64,000 nucleotides of DNA from DASRWT01 sp963748485 (GTDB lineage Bacteria > Methylomirabilota > Methylomirabilia > Rokubacteriales > CSP1-6). The notes beneath the pieces are model-generated. The model was not told the DNA's origin, did no database searches, and was given only the letters and a program-made list of their open reading frames with translations. Made by a program: the position numbers and the translations under genes. The stretch covers positions 53,977 to 117,976 of the forward strand of contig CAVVJF010000018.1 in assembly GCA_963748485.1 (NCBI GenBank). Direction: 5' to 3'. Below are positions 1 to 8,258 of the stretch, piece by piece; position 1 is the first letter of the stretch, and each line of letters opens with the position of its first letter.

Positions 1-805
1 CGATGACGCCGGCGGCGGGCCCGGACTCCACTGCCATCGCCGGCATCGTGAGCCCCTCCGCCACCGTGAACACGCCGCCGGATGACCCCATGACGTACGG
101 CGAGGGATAACCCTGGCTCTTCACCGAGGACTCGAGGCGTTCGAGGTACGAGGCCAGGATGGGCCCGACGTAGGCGCACACCGCGGTGGTGCTGGTGCGC
201 TCGAACTCGCGGATCTCCGGCAGCACCTCGCTGGAGAGGAAGACCGGCACGCCCGGCAGGGCGGCGCGGAGCCGCGCCCCCACCGCGCGCTCGTGAGCGT
301 CGTTGAGGAACGAGTAGAGGAAGCAGACGGCCACCGCCTGCACCTCGTGGCGGCGGATGAACTCCACCGCGGCGTCCACGTCTTCCATCTGAAGAGCCGC
401 CACCACCTGCCCCTGCGCGTCGAGCCGCTCGCGGACCTCCAGGCGCAGATGCCGCGGCACGATCACGTGCGGCCCGTCCTGGAAGAGGTCGTACAAGCTC
501 GCGCGCGCGGAGCGGCGGAGCTCAAGCACGTCGCGCATGCCCTGGGTGGTGAGGAGCGCGGTGCGCGCGCCCTTGCCCGCCAGCAGGGCATTGGTCACGA
601 TGGTGGTAGCGTGGGCCAGCAACGACACGTGGGAGGGCTCCACGCGATGGCGCTGCGACGCGGTGGCGAGGGCGTCGAGGACGCCGCGGGCGAAGTCGCG
701 CGGCGTCGTGGGGACCTTCACCACGTCGAGGCGGCCGCTACCCTCGTCCGCCACCACCACGTCGGTGAAGGTGCCGCCGATGTCCACCCCGATGCGCCAG
801 GTCAT
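1..805 (-). CDS. hyuA: Hydantoinase/oxoprolinase family protein, subunit A (partial)
   Basis: This is the N-terminal 268 residues of an N-methylhydantoinase A/5-oxoprolinase-type enzyme, an ASKHA-fold ATP-dependent ring-opening amidohydrolase. The start reads MTWRIGVDIGGTFTDVVVAD, the classical phosphate-binding strand pair of the family. LAHATTIVTNALL and the later GSSGGV segment with VESGPAAG also match. The gene runs off the left edge, so the C-terminal half is absent and a hyuB partner cannot be checked. The ATG overlaps the stop of the upstream kinase gene by four bases (ATGA), so the two are probably translated together. The substrate (hydantoin, oxoproline or a similar lactam) cannot be told from this part. 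Confidence 0.9.
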   Translation of the reverse strand, partial: MTWRIGVDIGGTFTDVVVADEGSGRLDVVKVPTTPRDFARGVLDALATASQRHRVEPSHVSLLAHATTIVTNALLAGKGARTALLTTQGMRDVLELRRSARASLYDLFQDGPHVIVPRHLRLEVRERLDAQGQVVAALQMEDVDAAVEFIRRHEVQAVAVCFLYSFLNDAHERAVGARLRAALPGVPVFLSSEVLPEIREFERTSTTAVCAYVGPILASYLERLESSVKSQGYPSPYVMGSSGGVFTVAEGLTMPAMAVESGPAAGVI

Positions 806-1845
806 CGTGATCCGGTCTCCTTGATCGCGGGGAGCGCAGGCCGCACGCCGGTGAGCCGGGCGAAGCGCTGAGCCAGTCGCTCGCCGAAGCGCGAGGCGTC
901 CAGCGAGCCGAGCGGGGTGCCGTTACGGCCAGCGGCCTCGCGGTTCTCGGCCACGCGAACGAGCTGGCGCATGCACGCCATCGCCTCATAGTACCGGAGC
1001 GCGCCCTTGTCCAGGGGCTCGGCACGGTGGTGGCCCTTCATGAACCGGCGCGCCAGCGCCAGGAGCGCGGCGCGGGCCAGCCATCGGAGATGACGCGGCA
1101 CCCCCATCGCGTCAATCGGCGCGTGGCGAAGAATGACAACCGATGACGCCACATCGCAGGCGCGCTCGGCAAACAGGGCGTTGGGCCAGTCCAGCACTCC
1201 CGTCACTTGCCGGCTCCGATCCACCAGGATGTTCAGCGGATGAAAGTCGCCGTGGCACACCACCGACGGCTCCGTGGAGGCGGGCAGATGGGCGCGTAGC
1301 CACCCGATGGCCGGCACCAGACCCAGTAGCGCGCCCCGCACGATACGCGCTTCGATGTGAGCGAGATGGCCTTCCACGGTGAGCTCGCGGCTGCCGCCCG
1401 GCACGGCTGCCTCCACAGCGTCGCGCACCGGCGTGGGGTCGAGTGCGTGCAGCCGGCGTTGGGCGCGTACCACCATCCCCGCCATTCCGAGCCGGCGGCT
1501 CTGGAGCAGCGTGCGCCCGGGCAGCCGCTCCATCACGAGAAAGCCGCCGCCGAGTATGCCCGGATCGGCGCTGGCCAGGGGCGCGCGCGGCGCGGGATAG
1601 CCTTGCGCGGCGAGCGCGTTCTGGATGGCCTGCTCGCGCAACGCCCGCCGCGGGTCGTTCTGCTTACCGAGTACGCGCAGGATCAACGGCCCGGCCAGCG
1701 CCGGCGGCGCGCCCACGAGGCGAAACGTGTAGATCTCCGTGTCGAAGCCGCCCGAGACGGCGGCGGGCGGCTCGGCCAGCCCCAGGCGCGCGCCGTCTAG
1801 GGCCGCGGCGAGGTACTCGAGGAGCCGGGCTCCGTCGACGCTCAC
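802..1845 (-). CDS. Aminoglycoside phosphotransferase (APH)-family kinase
   Basis: A protein of about 347 residues with the protein-kinase-like APH fold. The catalytic loop is VVCHGDFHPLNILVD and the metal-binding aspartate lies in VTGVLDWPNA. An N-lobe with a glycine-rich stretch (AVSGGFDTEIYTFRL) precedes it. I chose the GTG at 1845 because it overlaps the stop of the peptidase gene in a GTGA arrangement and gives the usual family length; the open frame itself extends further upstream, inside the peptidase gene. Members of this family phosphorylate antibiotics, choline, homoserine or sugars, and some act on acyl-CoA-linked substrates. Nothing here fixes the substrate, and antibiotic resistance should not be assumed. 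Confidence 0.85.
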   Translation of the reverse strand: MSVDGARLLEYLAAALDGARLGLAEPPAAVSGGFDTEIYTFRLVGAPPALAGPLILRVLGKQNDPRRALREQAIQNALAAQGYPAPRAPLASADPGILGGGFLVMERLPGRTLLQSRRLGMAGMVVRAQRRLHALDPTPVRDAVEAAVPGGSRELTVEGHLAHIEARIVRGALLGLVPAIGWLRAHLPASTEPSVVCHGDFHPLNILVDRSRQVTGVLDWPNALFAERACDVASSVVILRHAPIDAMGVPRHLRWLARAALLALARRFMKGHHRAEPLDKGALRYYEAMACMRQLVRVAENREAAGRNGTPLGSLDASRFGERLAQRFARLTGVRPALPAIKETGSR

Positions 1846-3908
1846 GCGGCGCGGCCGAGCACACTGAGGGTGAAGGCGTGGTCGAAGGCGATCTCGCGGA
1901 GGAAGTCGTAGCGGCCGGAGGCCCCGCCGTGGCCCGCCGCCATGTTGATCTTGAAGAGGAGCAGATTGTCGTCCAGCTTCCGGTCCCGCATCCGCGCCAC
2001 CCACTTCGCGGGCTCCCAGTACATGACCTGGCTGTCGTTCAGCGCGGTGCGCACGAGGACGCGTGGGTAGTCGCGGGGGCCGAGGTTCGTGTACGGGCAG
2101 TAGGTCCGCATGTCCTCGTAGTGCTCGCGGATCTTGGGGTTGCCCCATTCCTCGAACTCCCCCACCGTGAGAGGCAGAGTCTCGTCGAGCATCGTGTTGA
2201 TCACGTCGACGAACGGCACCCGCAGGAGCGCGGCGTGGAAGAGCTCGGGCCGCATGTTGAGCACGGCGCCGATGAGGAGGCCCCCCGCGCTGCCGCCCTC
2301 GATGACGAGCCGCGAGGGCGTGGTGTCGCCCCGGGCGACGAGGTGCTCGGCGCAGGCGATGAAGTCGGTGAAGGTGTTGCGCTTCTGGAGCATGCGACCC
2401 GCGTCGTGCCAGCGCTTGCCCATGTCGCCGCCTCCGCGCACGTGCGCGATGGCGAAGGCGACGCCCCGATCGAGCAGGCTGAGCCGGTTGGACGAGAAGA
2501 CGGGCGAGGCCACGATGCCGTAGGCGCCGTACCCGGCGAGGAGGAGCGGGCTCGAGCCGTCGCGCGGCGTGTCCTTGCGGGCCACCAGCGAGATGGGCAC
2601 GCGCGTGCCGTCGGGGGCGGTGGTGTGGAGGCGCTCCACCTGATAGCGGGTGGCGTCGTAATCGCCCAGCACCTCCTGCCGCTTCAGGAGGACGAGCTTC
2701 CCCGTCGTCACCTCATACTCGTACACGGTGGGCGGGGTGATGAAGGACTGATAGGCGAAGCGATACCCCGGCGTGTCGAACTCGAAATTGGCCTCGGCCT
2801 CGATGTCGTAGGCGGGCTCGGGAAACTCCACGTGGCGCGACGCTCCGTCGCCCAGCGTCACCACCCGCAGGCGGTTGAGCCCGTCTTCGCGCTCCAGCAC
2901 CACGTAGTGGGACGCGAAGACGTCCACGTCCTCCAGCATCACGTCCTCGCGATGGGGGAGCAACTCCGTCCAGCGCTCCACGCTCGGGTCGTCGTCGGGC
3001 GCGGTGACGAGGCGGAAGTTGCGCCGGCCGCCCGCGTTGGTGCGGATGTAGAAGCGGCCCGCACCGTGATCAACCTCGTACTCATGGTCCTTCTCGCGCG
3101 CCAGGATCGTTCGCCAGGCGCCCTCGACGCGATCCACGGGCAGATAGCGGTGCTCGGTTGTCGTGAAGGAGCGCGAGGCGCAGAGAATGAAGGCGCGGCT
3201 CCGCGAGCGCCAGACTCCCAGGCGGAACAGCTCGTCTTCTTCCTCCCACAGGAGCGCGTCGTCGCGGTCTCCCAAGCGGTGCTTCCAGAGCCGGTAGGCG
3301 CGCTTGGCGTCGTCCTCGGTCACGTGGAAGAGGGTGGCGGAGTCGGCCGCCCACGCGACGGAGGCCACGCGCTCGATGCGGTCAGGCAGCAGCACCCCGG
3401 TGCGCAGGTCCTTCACGTGGAGCGTGTACTCGCGGAAGCCGGTGGTGTCGGTCGTGTACGCGAGGAGATGGCCGTCGTCCGACACCGAGTACATGCCCAG
3501 CGCGAGGAAGGGCAGGCCGGCGGCGAGGGCGTTCAGATCGAGCGTGATCTCCTCGGGCGCGGCCAGGCTGCCGGCCTTCCGGCAGTAGAGGGGGTACTGC
3601 TTGCCCTTCTCCGTGCGCGCGTAGTAGAAGTGCCCGCCGCGCCGGTAGGGCACGGTCTCGTCGTCCTCCTTGATGCGCGCCAGCATCTCGGCATAGAGCC
3701 GCTCCTGAAAGGCCTCGGTGGGCTTCATCACCGCGTCGGTGTAGGCATTCTCGGCGTCCAGGTAGGCGTGGACCTCCGGGTCTTCCTTGCCGCGCAGCCA
3801 GTGGTACTCGTCGACCAGGCGCTCGCCGTGGATGACGGTCTCCCGGGGGGCTTTCCGGGCGCGAGGGGGCACAGCCAGAGGGGGGGTGCCGGCGGTCACC
3901 CTATCCAT
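1842..3908 (-). CDS. ptrB: S9 family peptidase, oligopeptidase B-like
   Basis: A 688-residue prolyl-oligopeptidase-fold serine peptidase, the typical length for oligopeptidase B. The N-terminal part has the beta-propeller entry motif (VDEYHWLRGKEDPEVHAYL). The C-terminal alpha/beta-hydrolase domain carries the nucleophile in EGGSAGGLL (about Ser540), the acid in ALNDSQV (about Asp625) and the base in AAGHGGASGRYD (about His660). No signal peptide is visible, so it is cytosolic and probably cleaves short peptides after basic residues. It diverges from the CoA transferase gene across only 23 bp and leads the downstream kinase-hydantoinase genes. Confidence 0.93.
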   Translation of the reverse strand: MDRVTAGTPPLAVPPRARKAPRETVIHGERLVDEYHWLRGKEDPEVHAYLDAENAYTDAVMKPTEAFQERLYAEMLARIKEDDETVPYRRGGHFYYARTEKGKQYPLYCRKAGSLAAPEEITLDLNALAAGLPFLALGMYSVSDDGHLLAYTTDTTGFREYTLHVKDLRTGVLLPDRIERVASVAWAADSATLFHVTEDDAKRAYRLWKHRLGDRDDALLWEEEDELFRLGVWRSRSRAFILCASRSFTTTEHRYLPVDRVEGAWRTILAREKDHEYEVDHGAGRFYIRTNAGGRRNFRLVTAPDDDPSVERWTELLPHREDVMLEDVDVFASHYVVLEREDGLNRLRVVTLGDGASRHVEFPEPAYDIEAEANFEFDTPGYRFAYQSFITPPTVYEYEVTTGKLVLLKRQEVLGDYDATRYQVERLHTTAPDGTRVPISLVARKDTPRDGSSPLLLAGYGAYGIVASPVFSSNRLSLLDRGVAFAIAHVRGGGDMGKRWHDAGRMLQKRNTFTDFIACAEHLVARGDTTPSRLVIEGGSAGGLLIGAVLNMRPELFHAALLRVPFVDVINTMLDETLPLTVGEFEEWGNPKIREHYEDMRTYCPYTNLGPRDYPRVLVRTALNDSQVMYWEPAKWVARMRDRKLDDNLLLFKINMAAGHGGASGRYDFLREIAFDHAFTLSVLGRAA

Positions 3909-3913
3909 ATAAC

Positions 3914-3923
3914 ACGGTAAGAT
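3914..3923. promoter_or_regulatory. Putative overlapping bidirectional -10 boxes between ptrB and CoA transferase gene
   Basis: On the plus strand TAAGAT (3918-3923) ends 8 nt before the CoA transferase ATG. On the minus strand TACCGT (3919-3914) ends 5 nt before the peptidase ATG. The two hexamers share the same TA dinucleotide. Neither gene has a clear Shine-Dalgarno sequence, so both transcripts would be nearly leaderless. This is inferred from pattern alone. Confidence 0.4.
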
Positions 3924-3931
3924 GGGGCCCC

Positions 3932-5209
3932 ATGCCCAGCCCCCAGCCCTTCGCCGGCATCGAGGTCGTGGAGTTCGGCCAGTTCATCGCGGTGCCCTAC
4001 TGCGCGCAGCTGCTCGCCGACGGGGGCGCGCGGGTCATCAAGATCGAGGCGCTGGAGGGCGATCCCGTGCGACAGCTCGCGCCGCTGGCTCCCGGCGAGA
4101 CGCGGCACTTCCTCTCGCGCAATCGCGGCAAGCATTCGCTGCCGCTCAACCTCAAGCACCCTACCACGCCACGCGTCATCCACGCGCTGCTCGCACGCGC
4201 CGACGTGGCCCTCACCAATTTCCGCCCGGGCCTGGCGCGCGAGCTCGGCCTCGACGCGGCGACGCTGGGCCCGCGCTACCCGCGGCTCATCGTGGGCAAT
4301 GTCACCGCCTTCGGCCTCGAGGGACCCGACGCCTTGCTCCCCGGTATGGACCTGGTCGTCCAGGCGCGCAGCGGCCTCATGGCCGCCAACGGCCGCCTGC
4401 ACGAGGGTAATCCCGCGGCGGGTGATCCGCCCGTGGCCGACTACATGTGCGCGATGACGCTCGCCTTCGGCATCGCCTCCGCGCTCTACCGCCGCACCCA
4501 GACCGGGCGCGGCGGCGAGGTGGACGTGGCGCTGCTCATGGCCGCGCTCGTGCTCCAGAACAACGGCATGGTGCGCGTGGAGAAGGTGGACAAGCCCGTG
4601 CAGCAGGGACTGCTCGACCGGCTCGCCGGGCTGCGCGCGAGCGGGGCGCCCTACGCCGAGCAGGCCGCGCTCGCCCCCCAGATCCGCCCGCCCGCCATGT
4701 TCCGCGTCTACTACCGCACCTACGCGACGAAGGATGCCGCCATCGCGGTGGCCTGCGTGAGCCCGAGCCTCCAGCGAGCGTTCATGCGCGCGATCGGCGT
4801 TACGGATCCCGCGCACGAGCGCCCGCTCAAAGATCCCGCCGAGCACGCGCGCCACTACGAGGCGCTGGGCGCGGCGATGGAGGCGCTCTTCCGGACGCGC
4901 ACGACGGCGGAGTGGAAGAAGGTGCTGGACGCGGCGGCCCTGCCCGCGGCCGGCGTCACCCTGCCGCTGGAAATGCTGGAGGACCCGCAGGCTCTCGCCA
5001 ACCGCATGCTCCACGACCTCGACCATCCTGCGCTGGGCACGGTGCGCGTGGTCTCGACGCCGGTGAAGATGGACGGGCCGGGCTTTCAGCCCGCGCCGGT
5101 GACCCGTCCGTTCGCGTCGGAGACGCGCGAGATTCTCGGCGGGCTTGGCTTCAGCCCCGACGAGGTGGCCGGCCTCCTGCGCGAGGGGGCGACGCGGGAG
5201 GCGGTCTGA
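3932..5209 (+). CDS. CaiB/BaiF family (type III) CoA transferase
   Basis: A 425-residue class III CoA transferase, which moves CoA between carboxylic acids. The N-terminus (FAGIEVVEFGQFIAVPYC) and the ADGGARVIKIE, FRPG and RYPRLIVGNVTAFG segments are standard family landmarks. The catalytic aspartate is most likely the one in GMDLVVQARSGLM (about residue 140). It is followed two bases later by the ankyrin gene. The acyl acceptor cannot be identified from sequence alone. Confidence 0.93.
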   Translation: MPSPQPFAGIEVVEFGQFIAVPYCAQLLADGGARVIKIEALEGDPVRQLAPLAPGETRHFLSRNRGKHSLPLNLKHPTTPRVIHALLARADVALTNFRPGLARELGLDAATLGPRYPRLIVGNVTAFGLEGPDALLPGMDLVVQARSGLMAANGRLHEGNPAAGDPPVADYMCAMTLAFGIASALYRRTQTGRGGEVDVALLMAALVLQNNGMVRVEKVDKPVQQGLLDRLAGLRASGAPYAEQAALAPQIRPPAMFRVYYRTYATKDAAIAVACVSPSLQRAFMRAIGVTDPAHERPLKDPAEHARHYEALGAAMEALFRTRTTAEWKKVLDAAALPAAGVTLPLEMLEDPQALANRMLHDLDHPALGTVRVVSTPVKMDGPGFQPAPVTRPFASETREILGGLGFSPDEVAGLLREGATREAV

Positions 5210-5210
5210 C

Positions 5211-5864
5211 GTGGTCCAGGTGGCCGAGCTCTTCGTCGCGATCCGGCGGGGCGAGATGGCCCGGGTGGCCGCGCTCCTCGACGAGGATCCTTCCCTGGCC
5301 ACCGCGCGCAAGGACGGGGCCTCCGCCATTCTCTTCGCGCGCTACTGCGGGCGGCACGACGTGGTGGGGCTCCTCCGGCGCCACCGCCCCGCCCTGGACA
5401 TCTTCGAGGCGTGCGCGCTCGGCGATACCGAACGGCTCGCCGCACTGCTCGACCGCGATCCCGCCCTCGCCCACGCCGTCGCGGAGGACGGCTTCGGCCC
5501 CCTCGGGCTGGCATCCTTCTTCGACCACGAGCCGGCGGTGCGGCTGCTCCTCGCGCGCGGCGCCCGCGTCGATCAGGCCTCTTCCAACGGGATGCGCGTG
5601 ATGCCGCTCCACTCGGCGGCGGCGGCGCGCTCGGTGGCGATCGCCCGGCTCCTCCTCGAGCGCGGAGCACCGGCGAACGCCCGCCAGGGCGAGGAGGGCG
5701 GCTTCACGCCCCTGATGGAAGCCGGCCTGAACGGCCAGCTCGAGCTGATCGAGCTGCTCCTCGCCTTCGGCGCCGACCCGACCCTCCGCGACGGCGAGGG
5801 CCGCACGGCCGCCGACCACGCCCAGGCCCGCGGGCACGCCGAGGCGGCCGCGCGCCTCGGCTGA
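5211..5864 (+). CDS. Ankyrin repeat protein
   Basis: About 217 residues built from some five to six ankyrin repeats. The recognisable turns are GRHDVVGLLRRH, AEDGFGPLGLASFFDHE, NGMRVMPLHSAAAARS, GGFTPLMEAGLNGQLELIE and RTAADHAQARGHAEAA. No signal peptide or membrane segment is seen, so it is probably a cytosolic protein-binding scaffold. I use the GTG at 5211, one base after the stop of the CoA transferase, which keeps the first repeat complete. An open frame extends upstream but only inside the neighbouring gene. Its partner is unknown. Confidence 0.85.
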   Translation: MVQVAELFVAIRRGEMARVAALLDEDPSLATARKDGASAILFARYCGRHDVVGLLRRHRPALDIFEACALGDTERLAALLDRDPALAHAVAEDGFGPLGLASFFDHEPAVRLLLARGARVDQASSNGMRVMPLHSAAAARSVAIARLLLERGAPANARQGEEGGFTPLMEAGLNGQLELIELLLAFGADPTLRDGEGRTAADHAQARGHAEAAARLG

Positions 5865-5919
5865 GGCACAAGCAAAGCCCACACCCGTCTTCTGGCACCT
5901 ATTGGCAGGAGGAGGGGCG

Positions 5920-7569
5920 ATGGACCTTGTCACCCTGATCGGACGCGCCCGCGAGCGGGACCTCGAGGCGTTCGCCGAGATCACGCGCCGTTTCCAGCAC
6001 ATGGCCTATGGCTATGCACTGTCCATCCTGCGCGATCTCGGGCAGGCGGAAGACGTGGTCCAGGAGGCCTTCGTGGCCGCTTGGTTCGGCCTGGCCCGGC
6101 TGGAGGATTCGGCGGCCTTTCCGGGCTGGATCCGCGGCATCGTTCGCCATCAGGCCCATCGCGTGCTGCGACGCAAGCGCGTGGAGGAGGCTCCGCTGGC
6201 CGAGGCCCGCGGGCTGGTCGCGGAGATAGCCGAGCCGGAAGGTCACATCGAGCGGAGGCGGCGCGCTGGCACCGTGCTCGCTGCCATCACGGAGCTGCCC
6301 GCCCCGCTGCGTGAGGTCGTTACCCTCTTCTACGTTCACGAGTGCTCGCAGCAAGACATCGCCACGTTCCTGGGCCTGCCGGTGACGACGGTGAACAACC
6401 GTCTACACGCGGGGCGGGCCCGGCTCAAGCGGAGGGTGATCGCCATGATGAAGGACACGCTCGCCTCCAACGCTCTGCCCGACGACTTCGCCGCCCGCAT
6501 CGGCCGCATCGTGCGGACGCGCGAGGGCGTGATCGAGGCACGCTTCGATCCCGAGGCCCTGCCAGGCGTCCTCACCGAGCTGACGGTGAGCGACGAGGCG
6601 CGGCAACGGGCCATCACCGCGCAAGTCGTCCAGCGGCGCGCCGACGGCCTCGTCCGCGCCGTCTCGACCGGCTTCGACGACGCGCTCAGCCCGGGCATGG
6701 CGGTGCTGAGCGAGCGCCGCTACGCTCCGACGCCCTACCGCCGGGAGGGCTTCGAGCGGACCGTTCAGGTCCTGAGTGGCGAGCGGACCGGCGCGCCGCG
6801 GCTGCTCGAGACCGGCATCAAGGTCATTGACGTGATGTGCCCGCTTGCCGCCGGCGGCACCATGGCGGTGGCCGGCGAATACCGGGCCGGAACGGTGGTG
6901 CTGGTGGAGGAGCTCGTCCGACGGCTGTGCAGTGGGGCGGACCGGCTGTCGGTCTTCGCCGTGGCGCCGTTGCCCATGACTACGTCCTTCGAGGAGATGT
7001 GGAAGAAGGAGGGGTACAGCGACGGCACGGTCGGCGCGGTCGAAACCTTCTACTTCCCCGGAGAGGAAGGCACTTGGACGGCCGAGCGCCTGTCGACGCT
7101 CACTGGGGTGGACGCGGTGATCCGACTCTCGGAGGCGCTGGGAAAGATCGGCATCTACCCCACCGTGGACCCGCTCACCTCGCGCTCACGGCTATTGGAG
7201 ACGGCCGCGGTGAGCCCCGAGCAGAGGGACGTGGCGTCGCGCGGCCGCCAGGCGCTCGCCCTGGCCGCCGCGGCGCCCGCGAGCGCCCCGTCTCCCGAGC
7301 AGGAGCTGGCCTGGCGACGGGCGCGCAAGCTCCAGCGCTTCTTCGCCCAGCCCTTCTTCGTCGCCGAGCCGTATACCAAGCGCCCGGGCCTCTACGTTCC
7401 GATGAACGCGGCGTTGGCCGGCTGCCGGGCCATCCTCGACGGCGAGTGCGACGACGTGCCGGAGGAGGCGTTCTACTTCACCGGGACGCTGGACGACGTG
7501 CTCCGCGCCGCGGCCGCTCGGCGAGCAGCAGGAGGCGCGGCGACTCCCGGCGGAACGGCCGCCCCCTGA
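5920..7569 (+). CDS. Sigma-70-family (ECF-like) protein fused to a degenerate F1-ATPase beta-subunit domain
   Basis: A 549-residue fusion. Residues 1-175 are an ECF-type sigma factor: region 2 (EAFAEITRRFQHMAYGYA, QAEDVVQEAFVAAW) and region 4 (ELPAPLREVVTLFYV, IATFLGLPVTTVNNRLH, GRARLKRR). From about residue 195 the protein follows F1 beta: a beta-barrel part (GVIEARFDPEALPGVLTELT, DGLVRAVSTG), ETGIKVIDVMCPLAAGG, then IGIYPTVDPLTSRSR and the C-terminal RKLQRFFAQPFFVAEPYT, YVPMNAAL and DDVPEEAFYFTGTLDD. The P-loop is ruined: the AGEYRAGTV segment stands where GGAGVGKTV should be. Roughly 100 residues holding Walker B and catalytic loops are missing. It can therefore hardly hydrolyse ATP. The ATG at 5920 has a strong AGGAGG upstream. 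No anti-sigma gene lies nearby. The fusion sits in one uninterrupted frame. Confidence 0.9.
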   Translation: MDLVTLIGRARERDLEAFAEITRRFQHMAYGYALSILRDLGQAEDVVQEAFVAAWFGLARLEDSAAFPGWIRGIVRHQAHRVLRRKRVEEAPLAEARGLVAEIAEPEGHIERRRRAGTVLAAITELPAPLREVVTLFYVHECSQQDIATFLGLPVTTVNNRLHAGRARLKRRVIAMMKDTLASNALPDDFAARIGRIVRTREGVIEARFDPEALPGVLTELTVSDEARQRAITAQVVQRRADGLVRAVSTGFDDALSPGMAVLSERRYAPTPYRREGFERTVQVLSGERTGAPRLLETGIKVIDVMCPLAAGGTMAVAGEYRAGTVVLVEELVRRLCSGADRLSVFAVAPLPMTTSFEEMWKKEGYSDGTVGAVETFYFPGEEGTWTAERLSTLTGVDAVIRLSEALGKIGIYPTVDPLTSRSRLLETAAVSPEQRDVASRGRQALALAAAAPASAPSPEQELAWRRARKLQRFFAQPFFVAEPYTKRPGLYVPMNAALAGCRAILDGECDDVPEEAFYFTGTLDDVLRAAAARRAAGGAATPGGTAAP

Positions 7570-8257
7570 AGTCACCGTAGGCGCGGACGAGGCGCAGGCC
7601 GGCCTCGCGGAGGTGGCGCCGCCACTGGGACAGGGTCCAGAGGCGGAGCCGGAACGCCTTCCGCAGCACGCGGCGCGATCCGCGCCGCACGATGAGCCAG
7701 GTGGCTTCGTGGACATTGGTGCGCGGGTCGACCTCGAGCGTCCACAGCACGTAGAGGCCCGGGCGGGGCTGCCGCCACGAATGCGTGGGAAGCGCGCGGT
7801 CGAAGGCGGGATTGCGATGGTCCATGAGCAGGCGGCCGCCCGGCCGCAGCGCTTTCGCCATGCGGCGCAGGGTGAGGACATTCTCGCGCTCGGAGAAGTA
7901 GCCGAAGCTCGTGAACAGGCAGACCACCGCGTCGAACTCGCCTCGGTAGCCGAGACGCCGCATGTCTTTCTGGATGAAGCGGAGGTGATTTCCCTCGCGG
8001 TACCGCCGGCGCGCGTCGGCGAGCATGACCGGGGAGAGGTCCACGCCCACCGCGGCGTAGCCTCGCCGCGCCAGCTCGGCCGAGTGCCGCCCGAACCCGC
8101 AGGGCACGTCGAGGACGCGGGCGCCCGGAGCCAAGCCGAGGGCCCCCACCACGAAGTCGATCTCCGCGCGCGTGCGCCTCGGCGTGAGCGCGGGTCCGTC
8201 CGTCTCAATGTAGGCGGCGTCGAAGAAGCCGCGAAACCATTCGCGGCGCGCCGGCAC
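7478..8257 (-). CDS. Class I SAM-dependent methyltransferase
   Basis: A 259-residue Rossmann-fold methyltransferase. SAM-binding motif I is VLDVPCGFGRHSAELA, motif II gives the acidic residue in AAVGVDLSPVML, and FDAVVCLFTSFGYF with ALRPGGRLLMD corresponds to the later motifs. The GTG start follows the stop of the alpha/beta hydrolase by one base, so it is the last gene of the amidase-dehalogenase operon. Its 3' end overlaps the 3' end of the convergent sigma/F1-beta gene by 92 bp. The acceptor is unknown. Confidence 0.9.
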   Translation of the reverse strand: MPARREWFRGFFDAAYIETDGPALTPRRTRAEIDFVVGALGLAPGARVLDVPCGFGRHSAELARRGYAAVGVDLSPVMLADARRRYREGNHLRFIQKDMRRLGYRGEFDAVVCLFTSFGYFSERENVLTLRRMAKALRPGGRLLMDHRNPAFDRALPTHSWRQPRPGLYVLWTLEVDPRTNVHEATWLIVRRGSRRVLRKAFRLRLWTLSQWRRHLREAGLRLVRAYGDFRGRPFRRESPRLLLLAERPRRGARRPASR

Positions 8258-8258
8258 T

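Noticed and set aside
802..1845. APH-family gene as an antibiotic resistance determinant
   Set aside because: The family is broad, the gene sits in a catabolic-looking operon, and nothing in the sequence ties it to aminoglycosides.
1443..3920. Very long open frame (825 codons) opposite the peptidase gene
   Set aside because: Low-complexity His/Arg/Val-rich translation with no domain; it mirrors the codon pattern of the real gene on the other strand, as expected at high G+C.
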